64,000 nt of DNA from Pisolithus tinctorius (lineage: Eukaryota; Basidiomycota; Agaricomycetes; Boletales; Pisolithaceae), in the NCBI GenBank assembly GCA_024663395.1, contig JANFAH010000003.1:1-64000 (forward strand), in the 5' to 3' direction. The notes below the pieces were generated by a model that had not been told where the DNA came from, made no database searches, and worked only from the letters and a program-made list of their open reading frames with translations. Within the stretch, counting starts at the first letter, position 1; each line of letters opens with the position of its first letter. Positions 11,847 to 24,056 of the stretch are shown in pieces. The position numbers were made by a program, and so were the translations under genes.

Positions 11847-13432
11847 ATGCAACCCGTCGAGGACACCCACCTTCTCACCCGCATCCAACACGCTGTACAG
11901 TCGCTCTCTGCAAAAATACGACCGAGACGGTGAGTGATCGTTTTCTTAGATACGCTTTTCCCTGCGCACATTTTACTTGAAGAGCCGTTGTGTGACGAAG
12001 TTTCCCATCATCTAGGTCTTGTCGCACTCTCGGTACTGCGATACGTCGGTATTCACATTCTCCAGCGCATGATCTGCCATATCTTCCTACTGAATTATGG
12101 CTGCTCATACTCCGCGAAGCCACCGCCATGTCCCCAGATCCTCTCGACATCTCCGTTGGCCTCTCGTTCCTGGAGACACCCTGTGATGTCGAGGAATACT
12201 TTGCCGCGATGCGCGTCAAAAGGGACCTCGCCCTCGTTAGCAAAGCGTGGAACAAACACATGCAGGAATTTCTCTATGAGTTCGTTTGGATTAGCCGTGC
12301 GAGTCAGGCCAAGGCGCTCGCTCTCACTTTGCTGACTCAGTTCGTCAATGGAAAGCTGTCCAGCGGTCGGTGGATTCGTAGGCTTCATATGGAGACTCCA
12401 GCATTGAAGCGCTGTGCAACGGATGATATTCGAACCATCCTTGACTATGCACCTCACCTGGTTATCTATTCGGATCATCATGCGGTGCGGTGCACGCGTT
12501 ACCAGGAGTTCAGCGACGTCCGGTGCTCGCCCGAACACCTCGTCTCTGCCCTTGCAGTCCCGAACAGCAAACTCCGTCGACTGTCGCTAACCAACTACAG
12601 CGACCTCCCCTTTCCATATCACATGTCTCCGATGCTCAAGCAGACTGCAAGAAATCTCGAATACCTGGAGCTATCTTCAACCAGCATTCCTGTTTCGAGT
12701 CGCACCCCTACCCGTACGACGCCCGTCGTTTCCCTTCCCGTTTTGCAGTCGTTGAAGTTGACTTTGGATAACACCACCTTCGCCGTCCTCGCATCTTGGA
12801 AGATGCCCAATTTGCGCAATGTTTCCGTCGTTTCTTCCGATTTTGGCTACGCTGGTCAAGGCTTTGCCAACTTTTTCGAGGCCCATGGTTCCAAGATTGA
12901 ACAATTGGAGCTTGGACATTCCTCGTCGCTTATCGTGGAGCACAATCTCTCTCTCACTCCGCGTCCCATACAACAGATACCACTTGCAGACTGGTGCCCG
13001 AATTTGAAGGAGTTTATTTGTTCTGCTGATGCAGAGTGGAACTGGAGAAATCCAGACTGGATCGCACCTCATATTTTGCTTCCTGCCCATCGCCACTTGC
13101 GTTTTATCGGAATCCGCGACATTGACAAGCGTCTTATCGACGATGCTGCTGCATTCCCCGCGGACCCCGAAGACGACGCGCCATTCTTCCCACTTCTGGA
13201 ACAGATCTCTTCTCTACTTTTCAACGATGCCTTTCCCTCTTTGCGCTATATCCGGGACCTCAGTCGTACCTCGCATACTATGCGTTCTGGTCGCCGCCCT
13301 GAAATTAGGGTTCTGAAATTCTGGGCCAATGTACTTGCTCGTTGCGGACAACGTCAAGTCTGGCTTGAGGATTATCGCGGTGTCAATATCACCGTTCGCG
13401 ATCTCAAGCGTGCGGGACTTGTAGCAGCGTAA
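11847..13432 (+). CDS. F-box-like domain protein, 499 aa
   Basis: A short first exon (11847-11929, MQPVEDTHLLTRIQ...) joins by an 86-nt intron to one long exon (12016-13432), giving exactly 500 codons. Residues about 48-62 read LPYLPTELWLLILRE, an F-box-like opening that in this family contacts Skp1. The rest has irregular leucine-rich stretches (LRRLSLTNYSDL, LEYLELSSTSI, LQSLKLTLDN) of the LRR-like kind common in expanded basidiomycete F-box families. The likely role is substrate recognition in an SCF ubiquitin ligase, but the target is unknown. The reading is clean, with no stops or frameshifts. Confidence 0.75.
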
Positions 13433-14160
13433 TGCAATACTATATCGTGTCACATTTCCTTTCAGAATCACCTCACTTGCATTTTCATTTCAAGCTTCGT
13501 TCCCCTAACACCGTTTCTGGCCATCTTTCTCGCATTTCGTTCTCATATCTTCTTCGCTCGCTCTCGTCCCTTGCCTAACTGTATATTTCATCCCCTAGTC
13601 GTTCATCACTGTATCCATCGACATATGCATCTCTCGCCATCACACTATTTCACATCTTACCTCACTATACCGTTGGGCTTTAATCTAAAGCTGTCCGCTC
13701 CTTTTCTTTTTCTTTCATCTCTCTCGCGTTTGTCTTCATGACTTTTTTCACTCATGCGCTTTTGTCAGGACCTATGCTCACCTATGTCCCATTGTCCATT
13801 TTCAGTTGGTATAAAATGGACTCTTAGGGGATAAGGAATTTCGGGTCCTCGACAGTTTTATTGTGTCTTTTTTCCCCTTCCATTTTGTTCGTGGTTTGTC
13901 TTAGCTGCTATTGGTTGTATATACTTCCGATGGGTACCGTTGAGCCAAGTGGTTGATTATTGAACCTGATATTGAGTCTGCTGATCTTGAGTACGTCAAG
14001 TTTCAACCCTCAGATCGACGAACGTAAAATAAGTAGACTAATAGCACATCCGTGACCATCCTGATCCGATCAAGGTCGGACGACGACGACGACCGTCTGT
14101 TGGACAAAGCTCCTGCAAATTTGCATTTGCTACTACCAGCGCACGTTCAACACGAGAAAA
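13433..14160. other. Intergenic, pyrimidine-rich
   Basis: This 728-nt spacer is rich in CT tracts after the F-box stop and contains the promoter of the next gene. No coding signal was found. A short GAC-repeat tract lies near 14083-14097. Confidence 0.45.
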
Positions 14161-15466
14161 ATGGTACGTTTCTCCATGCTCATGTGTATGTTCGCTGATA
14201 GGGTGATCCCTATGTATACACGTATGTTGAATGCACTACGCCGGCTCACGCTCGTGATATGTACGAATATGCATGTGCACCCTGCGTCTATAGGACGCCG
14301 ACATCGAGTACCTCGTCCAATCGGGGAAGCTTTTCGAAGGAGTGTCGCGCTCGTCCTCGCCAGAACGATCCACATCGCCCACCATCTCGTTTGCATCTAA
14401 CTCGTCGGACGACTCTGATACTGAGAACTTCGGCTTTGATGGTGATAATCAGGGAGGGAATGCTTGGGTCGGGAAGCGTCGTAGTGGACAGATGGACGGT
14501 GTGCCACGCGAATCGATAGGGATGGCTCCTGGGAGGACGGGTGTGAAGGGTGTAATCAGGGACGAACGGGAGGCGCAGCAGATCAAAGCTGCGCAACGCC
14601 AGCGAGAGATAGATGCTTTGCGAAGGCGGATGGAAAAGGCTAACTTGGGTGGGATGACTTATTTGGAGGAGGAGCGGGAGCGTCGTGAGTTGGAAGGGCT
14701 GGAGGAGGAAGAGAAGAAGGTGAGGCGGGATGTGCTAGGGCGTACCAAGGATGGGCGGTTTGGGCATTTGAGGGAGGTGGGCAAGGCGGGGTTCGTTGGG
14801 GCCGTTGAAAGAGAGGACAGTGGTGTTTGGGTCGTCGTGCATTTGTATGACCCTGTAAGCAGGATCTCTCTTTTCGTGCGGATGCATGTAGGGTTGACAT
14901 GTTTCTAGTCACTGGACAGGTGTTATGACCTCGACGATACGTTGGCGAGGCTGGCACGGATATATCCTCAGACCAAGTTCTTACGTGCCCGCGCTGCTGC
15001 TCTCGGGTTCGCATCTAAAGGACTGGCGCCGAGGTCTCATAAGTCATATTCGAAGCAACAGGCGATGCCCGGTCGATATGTTGATAACGATGAAGACGAA
15101 GTTTTTGGTAACGATGAGGACACGGATGAAAAGACACCTTACTACGACGATGAAGAGGAGAACGAGGAAGTAGAAGTGGACACGGACATGCTACCTACGC
15201 TACTTGTCTATCGGGACGGTCAACTCGTGCATAACTGGGTACGAGTTGATTGGGAGGCTGGAAAGGCGGGCGTGGACGATCTGCTTGCACGGTATGTTCC
15301 TAAGGATCTGGTTGTCCGGCGTATCTCTGACTACATACACATGATTCGCAGACACCATGTTATATCTAGTTCGTCGCGCGGTTTGCCTGCGCTGTGGACT
15401 GCTGGAAATGCAGAAGACGATGAAGATTTGATCTGGAGCGACGAGGAGAACAGTGCTCCAAGGTAA
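14161..15466 (+). CDS. Phosducin-like protein (thioredoxin-fold)
   Basis: Four exons: 14161-14163 (ATG alone), 14294-14854, 14909-15291 and 15352-15466. They close to 353 aa. The middle reads GKAGFVGAVERED, then WVVVHLYDP, CYDLDDTLARLARIYP, TKFLRARAAALGF, and later MLPTLLVYRDGQLVHNWVRV, which is the phosducin thioredoxin-like core. Phosducin-like proteins act as co-chaperones with CCT for G-beta subunits or tubulin/actin in the cytosol. The N-terminal half is charged and helical (many Glu and Arg, a coiled coil around residues 95-150). An acidic insertion (DNDEDEVFGNDEDTDE) splits the thioredoxin part. The start is fixed by the only ATG that splices into DADIEYLVQSGKLFEG; the first intron is 130 nt. 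Confidence 0.85.
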
Positions 15467-15600
15467 CGGTCATATTTTCACTTCCCTGTGTGTATACGTA
15501 TTAGTCTCGTACATTATTGGCACCGCTTGTCAGAAGATCCTTATCTGATAAAAGTCACCGCTTTCGGTAGTCAGCGCTTCCTTCCCTCGGACTCGTCTTC

Positions 15601-18530
15601 ATGATGCTCGGAGGCTACAGGCGCCTCCCGGTTGAACCTCCTGACAGTGAGCGTAGCTTACAGCGCTCACGGACAACTCTGATGACGCTGAATTGTAACA
15701 ACGAACACGCAGGTGGAGACGAGGATATGCCATCACACTCGTCAGAAGTGGGCGACGATACTATATCCATCGTAGAGCTAGAGGAAGAAGCACACGTTGG
15801 CGTAAAAAAGGTTGAAGCTGCTTTGCAAGTGTACGGACGGTATTCACGATGGGTTCTGTTCGCAAGGCGTGTACCATTTATCCGCTCTGCTTCTCTCTCG
15901 TCTCACCAGCCATGTTCCCGGAACGTCGTGTGATCCTGACACAATGACTGCCACCCACTCTGTTCAATATGCTCGTGTCTTGGTTTGTGCCAGTCTTGCA
16001 CTCGCGTCGTTCGTTTATGCACTCGATTCTTCCACGACACCTGCCTATCTCACCTTCGCCACCTCGAGCTTCGGAGAACATAGCCTTATAGGTGCTATTA
16101 CCGTTGTACAGTCACTCATAGGTGCGAAAACGTGTCCACATTGTTCTGTTGTCGCTGCGCAGCGATGGTTCGGCCGACGCGGGCGATTTGCAAAATTTTG
16201 TAAAGCGAACCTTGCGGCATTGCTGACATATTGTTGCTTTCGTACAGTCGCCGTCGGAAAACCTGTCATTGCAAAGATAGCAGATGTCTCCTCCCGTGGA
16301 ACGGCATATGTAACTGTTCGTGAGTGCGCATACTAGTTTGTCTCAACGCTCGGGTGTCTCATTATGGAACCCCAGTATGTTTCTACGCTCTAGGTGGGGA
16401 TGGTCCGGGCCGCCTTCTTGTGGGCGCTAAAACGTTTCTCACAGGTTATTCCGTTATTGCCTCAGCACCGAGCGTAGGTGTGATAGCAGGTGGCATTATT
16501 CTTTACGCCATGTCCGTCATCGTTAATTGATTCCTTCATCCCGCGCCGCTAACATGACATACACGGACGATGGTGTCCCGTTGGTCATCACAGCGGAAAT
16601 ACGTGCGTTAGCATTGTCCCTACGCTGCTTCAGTTTCTGACTTCCGGATGTTTAGTGGACTGCAACTACTCACACAGATTGTAATTGCTGATATTACCAC
16701 ACTGACCTGGAGAGGACTCGTTGTATCGCTCGCCTCTACGCCGTTCATTATAAATGCATTTGTAGGACCTAATATTTCTTCAGCCGTGGTCGAGCATCTA
16801 GGATGGAGGTGGGGATGTGAGTTGCCGAGCGTACCCGGTATTTAACAAGCTCTCATGAATGTGATACACAGACGGCATGTTCGCTATCCTGATGCCCCTT
16901 GTGCTCGCTCCGCTCATCACCACCCTGTTGTGGGGCGAACGTAAGGCCAAGAATTTGCCGCTGGTGGATTCGCTCTTGAGCAGAACACGATCTCGAGCCA
17001 GGTCTCTGTCCCGCTATTCCCAGACAACGCGAAGTTCAAAGGACAGCCGCCAGTTTAACTATGATATCCTGAAGCAACGGTTCCAGCGGATAGCAGAGCA
17101 ACTTGATCTCGTGGGACTCATCCTACTTGGAGCGGCGATCTCCTTGATCCTGCTCCCCCTTACCATGTCTGTCAGTGGATCGCTGAGAAGTGGTACGACT
17201 AAGCCCGCTGTTTCCATCGAAATGTAAATGACTGGCGAGGGTTAGGGCCGATCATCGCTATGTTGATTGTCGGAGTGGTTCTACTTGGGGTCTTCGCGTA
17301 TTGGGACATCCGTGTCGCGAAGATCCCTGTTTTCGCGCCTCGTTTCATGAGGAATACAAGCGTCATTATTGCAGCACTCATCGGATTTTTTGATTTCGTG
17401 AGTGTCATGGTTGCACTCACATCTGGTCTATGGCTTAGGTCAAATGTCCACGCCAGATGTCGTTCTATCTCACCTATACCTACTTGTACTCGTTTGTACT
17501 GGTTGTAAAGCCGTGGTACGTGTTCCGTTCCAATTAATGTTACGCGAGTCGCCGATGTACTGATTCCTGTCTTAGGTCATTAGTCAACGCGACATACTTC
17601 ATGCAGGCCCAGTCTGTCGCACTAACGTTCTCCGGTATCATTGCCGGTATATGCATGCGTTATTTCCATCGTTACAAGGTCCGATTTCCCGCCGCCAATT
17701 CGCCGTGTGGTAGTCTCACATTTTGCAGTATGTACTTATCACCGGGTTGATCGTGCGCTTCGCGTGAGCTGGTCTTAGACTATATGATGGGCTGTGTTTG
17801 TCGTTCTTACCTCGGTCAGCGGTGTCACGATGATGATCTACTCTCGAGGTGCGAATAGCTCTGACGCTGAACTCGTCGCTACCCAGATCTTGCAAGGGTT
17901 GGGTGGTGGCCTCGCGGCGGTCTCTTCTCAGGTCGGTGCCCAAGCATCCGTACCGCACGCGGACGTCGCAATTATCACTGCACTCGTCTTATTGTTGACG
18001 GAGATTGGTGGCGCCGCTGGGAATGCATGCGGTAGGTACCTTGTGCCTGGCTATAAGATTTTGGAGAGAGATGACTGACGCGTCACATGATAAGCCGGGG
18101 CCATATGGTCCAACACAATGCCTCGTAATCTGGAGAAATATCTGCCATGGTTGACGGACGTGCAGCGTGCCGACTTGTACGGCAGTATTACCTCGGTCAC
18201 GTCGTTGCCGCGTGGGAACCCCGTCCGTGAAGGCGCCATACAAGGTACACATGACAACCCTTGTTTTCTAGCATATAATCACCGTTGCACATGATGACAG
18301 CGTACGACGACACGATGAAGATAATGGTAATTGCTGCTGTCGTCGTCAGCGTACTACCCATGGTGCTTGCACTGGGGATGCCAAACTGGTACCTCGGAGA
18401 TAAGCAGAACGCCGTCGACGCTGCTGACCTGGATGGGCGGAAGTCAGTGGAAACGGAAGTCGGGAGCAATGAGACTCGCAACGTCAATGGGGGGATACAT
18501 CACGAATGGGAGATCCCGCCCCATAAGTAG
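15601..18530 (+). CDS. Siderophore-iron transporter-like MFS protein
   Basis: A gene with more than ten introns whose exons assemble in frame. Hallmarks are VEAALQVYGRYSRWVLFA entering the first helix, FVYALDSSTTPAYLTFATSS, VGKPVIAKIADVSSRGTAYV, GLQLLTQIVIADITTLTW, FIINAFVGPNISSAV, and a C-terminal loop NTMPRNLEKYLP before the last helix. These match the ARN/SIT siderophore transporter branch of the major facilitator superfamily. That branch imports ferric siderophores at the plasma membrane in exchange for protons. The first helix is joined by a GC-AG intron (15867-15993). Between ILYA and GLQLL the only frame-keeping splice gives a helix about three residues shorter than usual. The N-terminal about 60 residues are cytosolic and acidic. 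The window shows no adjacent siderophore synthetase. Confidence 0.82.
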
Positions 18531-19919
18531 ATTAGTTTTGGTAAGCGATGGACACATTTTTCTTGGTTTTCTGGTGGCGCTAACCTTGTGCACAGATCCC
18601 AAAATGGTGGAACGCACGTTGGTCTTACTATTCTGCACCACTGAGCTGCTGGTGCTGTAAGCAGGGTCCTGGTGGGAGCGCACAGTGCCTTTCGTGCCTT
18701 GTGATGTGACTCCGTTCGAATCTTAATAATTCGCTCTGGTACCGCGTGAAGTGGTGCTCGACTTCAGGCCTCCGTTCTAGAGCAGCCGCGAAGACAAAAC
18801 CCTTCAACTTCCCATGGCTACCAAAGCAGGTGATTGCGATGTGCGCGGTGTGCCCGCTGGAAAAGGAGATACCTGTCAATGTGTTCTGATTACTGATAAC
18901 AAGCAGCACACTCGTTCACACTCCTAGGGGGATCCGATAACTAGGCTCGTGAAGCAGATATGGTGACCGTGCGTGCCTATATGACTGTGCCGTTTAAAGG
19001 GTGAGGACCTCGTCGTTTTGTATTTCTTATTTTATTTTTTCAATTCGAGACCCGAGCGCGGGAAATAGTGTGAGTGGGTGTGCCGCGTGGCAGATTCCAG
19101 TACCCTGAGCTCTTCCTGGGTCAGTGGCCCACATACATACCGCCGCCGAATACCCAAAGCTCGTTCGAGGACCGTGACCTTTTTCACTCAGATTTGTCGA
19201 TCCCGCGCTCGGCGACCGTACTTCAATTGCTGCCCGCCATTCCGAATAGTGATAGTAAAATATTGATTTCCCAACTGCCTAGAACGTTGTTTTTTCAACA
19301 CAGTGCAGTCCCTTCCACCATATCTTTCCAGGTAAGCTGCATACGGCAGGGCGTAACCTCCGTGCGCACTGCGCCACGTTGTGTTGAACTCGAACCACTG
19401 CCTTGCGAACCCTCACGCAACCCCGAAAAAAAAAAGGACAAATGTGCGGACTTATATATTGTCGGCTGCCCTTGTGATTAACCAGGACCGCCGACCTCAG
19501 CCGCGTGGCACGATTGTGATCGAAAGAAATGTCCGTGCTCCTATCACGACTTTTCCGACCGATATTTTCCGGGTTCAAGAGGGTCAAGGGAGGTCAGCAT
19601 GCATAGTCAAATTCAGAACACATTGACCGGCATTTCAACTTGGTCTCGGGTCTGTCGGTTAGTGTATGACGTTGCAGTGCGCCACACCGTCAAACCCTTT
19701 CCTCCAACATGGAGCATCCATGACTGATTCGGAGTCTGCTAGCGAACACTCCGAATTCTTCACTGCTTCAGTATCCGGGACGTAAGGCTTCACGAGACAC
19801 TCAGGTCCCCCACTTGGAGCTCTGACCGCATAGGGTGGCTATGACGTCATACCTGAGGTGGTTGCGCCCAACGCACATAAGACAGCCTTGCGCCAGGCTA
19901 GCTAGCTTCATTGCAAACG
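18531..19919. other. Intergenic, no supported gene
   Basis: This 1.4-kb region between two plus-strand genes has open frames up to about 135 codons (19074-19481) without motifs. A T-rich tract near 19021-19040 and a 9-A run near 19427 are noted. Confidence 0.4.
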
Positions 19920-21247
19920 ATGTACCAGCGACTTGTCTGCCTTGCACGTCCATTCGCGTTGCGCAATTCCCCAATCTCGCTCAAACGTCCAGGGCGCGTC
20001 CCCGGGACAATCGGTCTTGTAGCCACTGGTGGTGGCCTTTCTCGACTGCACGCGCGCTTCGCTGCCAGCTCGGTCTCAGGAAGACCCGGTAGTCAATCCG
20101 TCGAGCATGCTACGCAGAACGTGAAGGAGGAATTAGGGAACTCGCTTACTGATTGGGCGCGCGAGATTGCGGGCGGCGTGTTCACTGTCGACACTGTGAA
20201 ACCTAAAGTTGACTCTTTCGTAAGTACACCTTAAGCATGGACGCATGGTTCGGTGTGTTACGATGAAACGGCTCATATCATGTCACTTTAACAGTTTGGA
20301 ATTACGGGTGCTGTTGCGGTCAAGGTGCCCACTCCGGTGTTTGTTATGGGTCTTGCTGGTGGTTTGCCGTACATTGCATCTGCAGGGACGACCGTGTACC
20401 TTGCCCACCAGGCGGGACTGGCTACGTTGGGACTAGCTACGAATCTCGATCCAGGTGTCGCGCTCACCGTTCTTGATCAAGCTCTTAACTTCCAAGTCCA
20501 TTACGGCGCCGTGCTGCTATCTTTCCTAGGTACGACTTTCCTCGTGTGGTAATATTAATTTTATCCAAGCGTTGCTTATTGGGCCTCTCTACCTTCAGGC
20601 GCACTGCACTGGGGTATGGAGATAGCCGGGTATGGGGGGTATAAAGGCTATAGACGGCTTTGCCTTGGAGTGGCCCCAGCTATCGTTGCGTGGTCTACAA
20701 TCACGCTACAGCCTACGACAGCCCTGCTTTGCCAGTGGCTTGGATTCGTGGGGTTGTGGTACGCCGATAACAGGGCCACCGCTTGGGGATGGAGTGAGTT
20801 TTCGATACGGTATAATCGCTTGGGATGATGGCGATGGCTGACATCTTGCTTTTTCTTATTTGTCGCGTCCTGCGATTCATAGCGCCGGTATGGTACTCGC
20901 AGTATCGTTTCTACCTTTCCTTCTTCTCGTGGGGACGTGCATCATCGGCTCACTAGCAGGCACATCGTATTATGGTCCTGTAGCTGGACACGGACTTCTC
21001 TCACACGATCTGTACATGATCCGAGCTGAAAGGTTAGCGATCTCCTCGCTTGCATGCCTGTGATCGCTCTGCTTGAATTACTGACTCTCCTCTTACGCAC
21101 TGCAGAAATTACTTCACACCCGAGCGTTCCGGTGTAGTGAAGGGCGACATCGAAGCTATCCCTGCCGGCGAAGACGCTGATAACTATGTTATCATACGTC
21201 GAAAGCACAAGTCTGAAGAGGGATCGGAGTCCAAGGAAGAACAGTAA
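19920..21247 (+). pseudogene. DUF3429 membrane protein with a frameshift in exon 4
   Basis: Five exons (19920-20219, 20295-20529, 20599-20793, 20883-21032, 21106-21247). The start MYQRLVCLARPFALRN is Arg-rich without acids, like a mitochondrial presequence. The DUF3429 core follows: TPVFVMGLAGGLPYIAS, LLSFLGALHWGMEIAGYGG, WLGFVGLWYADNRATAWGW and TPVWYSQYRFYLSF. These form about five membrane segments typical of inner mitochondrial membrane proteins of the TMEM69 type. After YLSF the family continues directly with LVGTCIIGSLAG, but that segment is in another frame. Total coding length is 1022 nt, two more than a multiple of three, with the excess in the CTT-rich run at 20915-20927. The C-terminal exon reads normally again. 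This is either a recent mutation or a consensus error; the gene is otherwise perfect. Confidence 0.72.
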
Positions 21248-22047
21248 GAGATACGCATAGCATACCTATTGAACTTGTACCAGTATGTCCTATCAGAGCC
21301 ACTGCCATTGTCTTCAGGTTCTACAATCCGAGGAAACTTTGAAAGATTGGGATTAGTACTGTCACGATGCAGATAGTGAAGACCATGGACTTCCGAACTG
21401 ACGGGTCAGTACAACACACGGTGATGAGTGTGGTGCAACACAAGCCATAAAGCAGATTATCAAAGCGCTCTATCCACTCGCCATTCAATGTCGCAGCTTA
21501 CTGGGACACGGATGCAGTAGGCATACCTTCGTTGACGTCACCACACGTGCGGTGTGAAGAGTGTGAAGGGGGAGGGCGCTTCCGCAGCCTGCGGTGTGCT
21601 GTGGAGCCTGGAAAAATCTAATGCTAGTACGAGCGATACCTCAAGTATTCTGGCACAACTCGGAATTATACATACTGTGAACTGATGCTGCAGGCTCGTC
21701 TGCCGTTTCTTTTCCGCATACCACTGTGCTGAGGTAGATAAGCTTCGGGGGGTTCTAATCGATCGGCATATTCCTGGACGCTTCCAGGTCTAGGTCTGAA
21801 AATTTTTTGTTCCGTCCTCCCTGAGCCCTCCACTGGCGCGGGAGTCGGAGATGGTACTGCTGGAGGGGCGCCTGGAGGGCTTTGGCATCAGCCACTGCCA
21901 CTCGTGATACTCCTGAAGTATGGTCATACAGCACAAGTGCGCACTGGCATTTATAATGGACTCCTTTTACCCAGAACCACCCTCCGAAGCAATTCACTCC
22001 CCTCATTTTTTTAATTTCCATGCACGTTCCCTTCATTTCACGTAGGG
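21248..22047. other. Intergenic, probably including 5' exons of the next gene
   Basis: About 800 nt. The stretch 21821-21890 has a Gly-rich plus-strand reading (STGAGVGDGTAGG) that could be an upstream exon or untranslated leader of the following gene, but I could not fix a start codon or splice sites. Confidence 0.35.
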
Positions 22048-23160
22048 CCCGGCGTGGAGCAGTTGCAGTCGGTGGCGAAGGTGGTATCGGTGCTGGTGCT
22101 GGTGAGGGTGTGGGTGCGGGCGGTTTGGAGGGCCCGGGAGAAAGCGAAAGTTCTGGCAGTGGTGGTAAGAGTCCGGGTGGAAGTTCTACCGATTAACGTT
22201 TCCCTAAGGATAGTTCCTCTGTCTTCAGGTACTTCGACTGGCAAACTAAGTTCGATTCCTCTTTCGTCTTCGTCGAGTTCGTCCGGAAGTCTCGGGAAGA
22301 GTAGTGCGACTGCTTATGGATATGGCGGTGGAGAATCCATCGTGATTCCCCCCGGTGAGTTGTTCGCCGGGCGGAGTGCTGGTGGGGGGACGAGGGACGA
22401 AATATTCGGCAGCAGGTAACCATTCTTCCTGAACGCTGACTGTCGTCTATGACCCGAACTGTGGACCGACAGAACCTATGGAAGCGGGTATCCGAGCATC
22501 ACAGGACGCGGCGTTTCAGGTCGTGGTTTCCCGTTCTGGTACTGGCCAGTCGTGTGGAATGACACTGCAGCAGAGAGTCAACCTTATCTCAATGGTTCAG
22601 AGGTATTTCCTTTCGATGTGTATGATTGCACGTCCTTCTTGTTGATGGTACTATTTTTCATGCAGTACGGGGACGCCTATAATACGAGCCGTTTCGGCGG
22701 TCCCCTCATGGAAGCCACGTTTATATCCAACACTTCCAGCCCAAATACCATATTTCATGTCTTATCTGACAATAGCACCATTGTGTCCCTTATTCATTCC
22801 ATCGACGCCAACTGCTCGCACTACCTCTCTTCATCCAGCTCCTCCTCGCCAGTAGCCTTTAACGCGAGCTCTGCGACTGCCCCACATCCCGAACAAGCCA
22901 TTCAATACTATCGCGCAAGTAGCGTCGTACTAACGCTGGATGGGTACAACAACTCAGTAACGTTCAGTAACAACACCAATATGACGGATTCACCCCTTCC
23001 GTCGAACATCGATACGAATTTGACAGTTTGCTTGAATCAGACGATCGCATTGGCAGTTCCACTTGTTGACGGTGCTCTCCCATCATCATTCGCGGCGCAT
23101 CTATTGGCTAGTACGGTGTTGCTGGGCACGGCAATACAATTATTGTTGTCGTTCGCTTGA
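22048..23160 (+). CDS. Probable GPI-anchored or surface protein, Gly/Ser-rich, 5' end unresolved
   Basis: Exons 22048-22164, 22229-22415, 22473-22602 and 22666-23160 join in frame. The N-terminal part is Gly/Ser-rich (GGEGGIGAGAGEGVGAGG, then a Ser run). A conserved block follows: SRTYGSGYPSITGRG, RGFPFWYWPVVW and NTSRFGGPLMEATF. The C-terminal domain holds many N-glycosylation sequons (NTS, NDS, NCS, NMT, NLT, NQT), paired Cys, and ends in a hydrophobic tail (HLLASTVLLGTAIQLLLSFA) of the kind seen in GPI-anchor signals. I recognise the arrangement as a conserved uncharacterised Agaricomycete protein. The start exon lies upstream and is not resolved, so a signal peptide was not seen. Confidence 0.65.
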
Positions 23161-24056
23161 CGACATCTCTACTGTACTTGTGCGTTGTGAGTGTAACATT
23201 GATCTATTCCGTCGTGTTTCCTGCGTCGTCCATATTATGTACTTATTATTGTAGCCATCTGGGTCTGTATTTTTGGAGGTTCACTGTTCAATGTTCACCA
23301 TTGACAGAAATAAGAATAGAGGGCTGTGCGACACGCGATGCATTCAGCGAAGAACCCAACTAGCTCGTGTTTGTCGACGAGTCGGCATACCATTTGATCT
23401 GGTGAGTGAGTGCTTGGATCCTTTTGGGGCTACCAATACATACCCGGAGTGCACGCAATTGCGGAGGTGGGTCATACTTTACTAGTATTTCGCAGGGCTG
23501 AGCGAAGAAGAGAATGATGATATTACCATGATAAATACACACATCACGCACGTCGTACTCAGAGGTGTGCCATTAATGCATCTCTGTATCCTCTGCCGCT
23601 CAGCAGTACTTGATTGCGGGTAGGAAAATCCACCATGGGCGATATCTAGTGATTCCTAGTTGTTATGTACGAAGTAGGATCCAGCTCTTCATATTCCATG
23701 AGGCTTCACGCCGTATTGTGCACTAAAGATCTCAAAGAGCACTGCTGCCCGAAGCTTACAGTATCAGTTCCAAGTAATTTCGAGACAGGCGACTACTGTA
23801 AGATAAAAAAAAGGCGAAGAAAAGAACGTGTGGATAGAATACTTGTGCGGCTGGAACACCAAATCTTCGACCAACTCTGGCTCCGTCGTCATACCATCGA
23901 CCGAAAAGCACTGGTGTGTCTCCCACGTATCCCGCCAACCTCTCGCTCAACAGCAAATACCATCTCGTTTTTCGGCATCTCCCCACAAATTGAAAATGTC
24001 GACTTTTTCCCCATATACCACATACCAGAATGTCGATCATTTGGTGCTACCGTTCC
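23161..24056. other. Intergenic, convergent gene ends
   Basis: About 0.9 kb between a plus-strand and a minus-strand gene end. The overlapping open frames at 23665-24060 (+) and 23756-24040 (-) are low-quality shadows of each other, and no gene is supported. Confidence 0.4.

Noticed and set aside
19074..19481. 135-codon plus-strand frame rich in Pro and Ser
   Set aside because: No splice partners or homologous motifs; overlapped by an antisense frame of similar quality.
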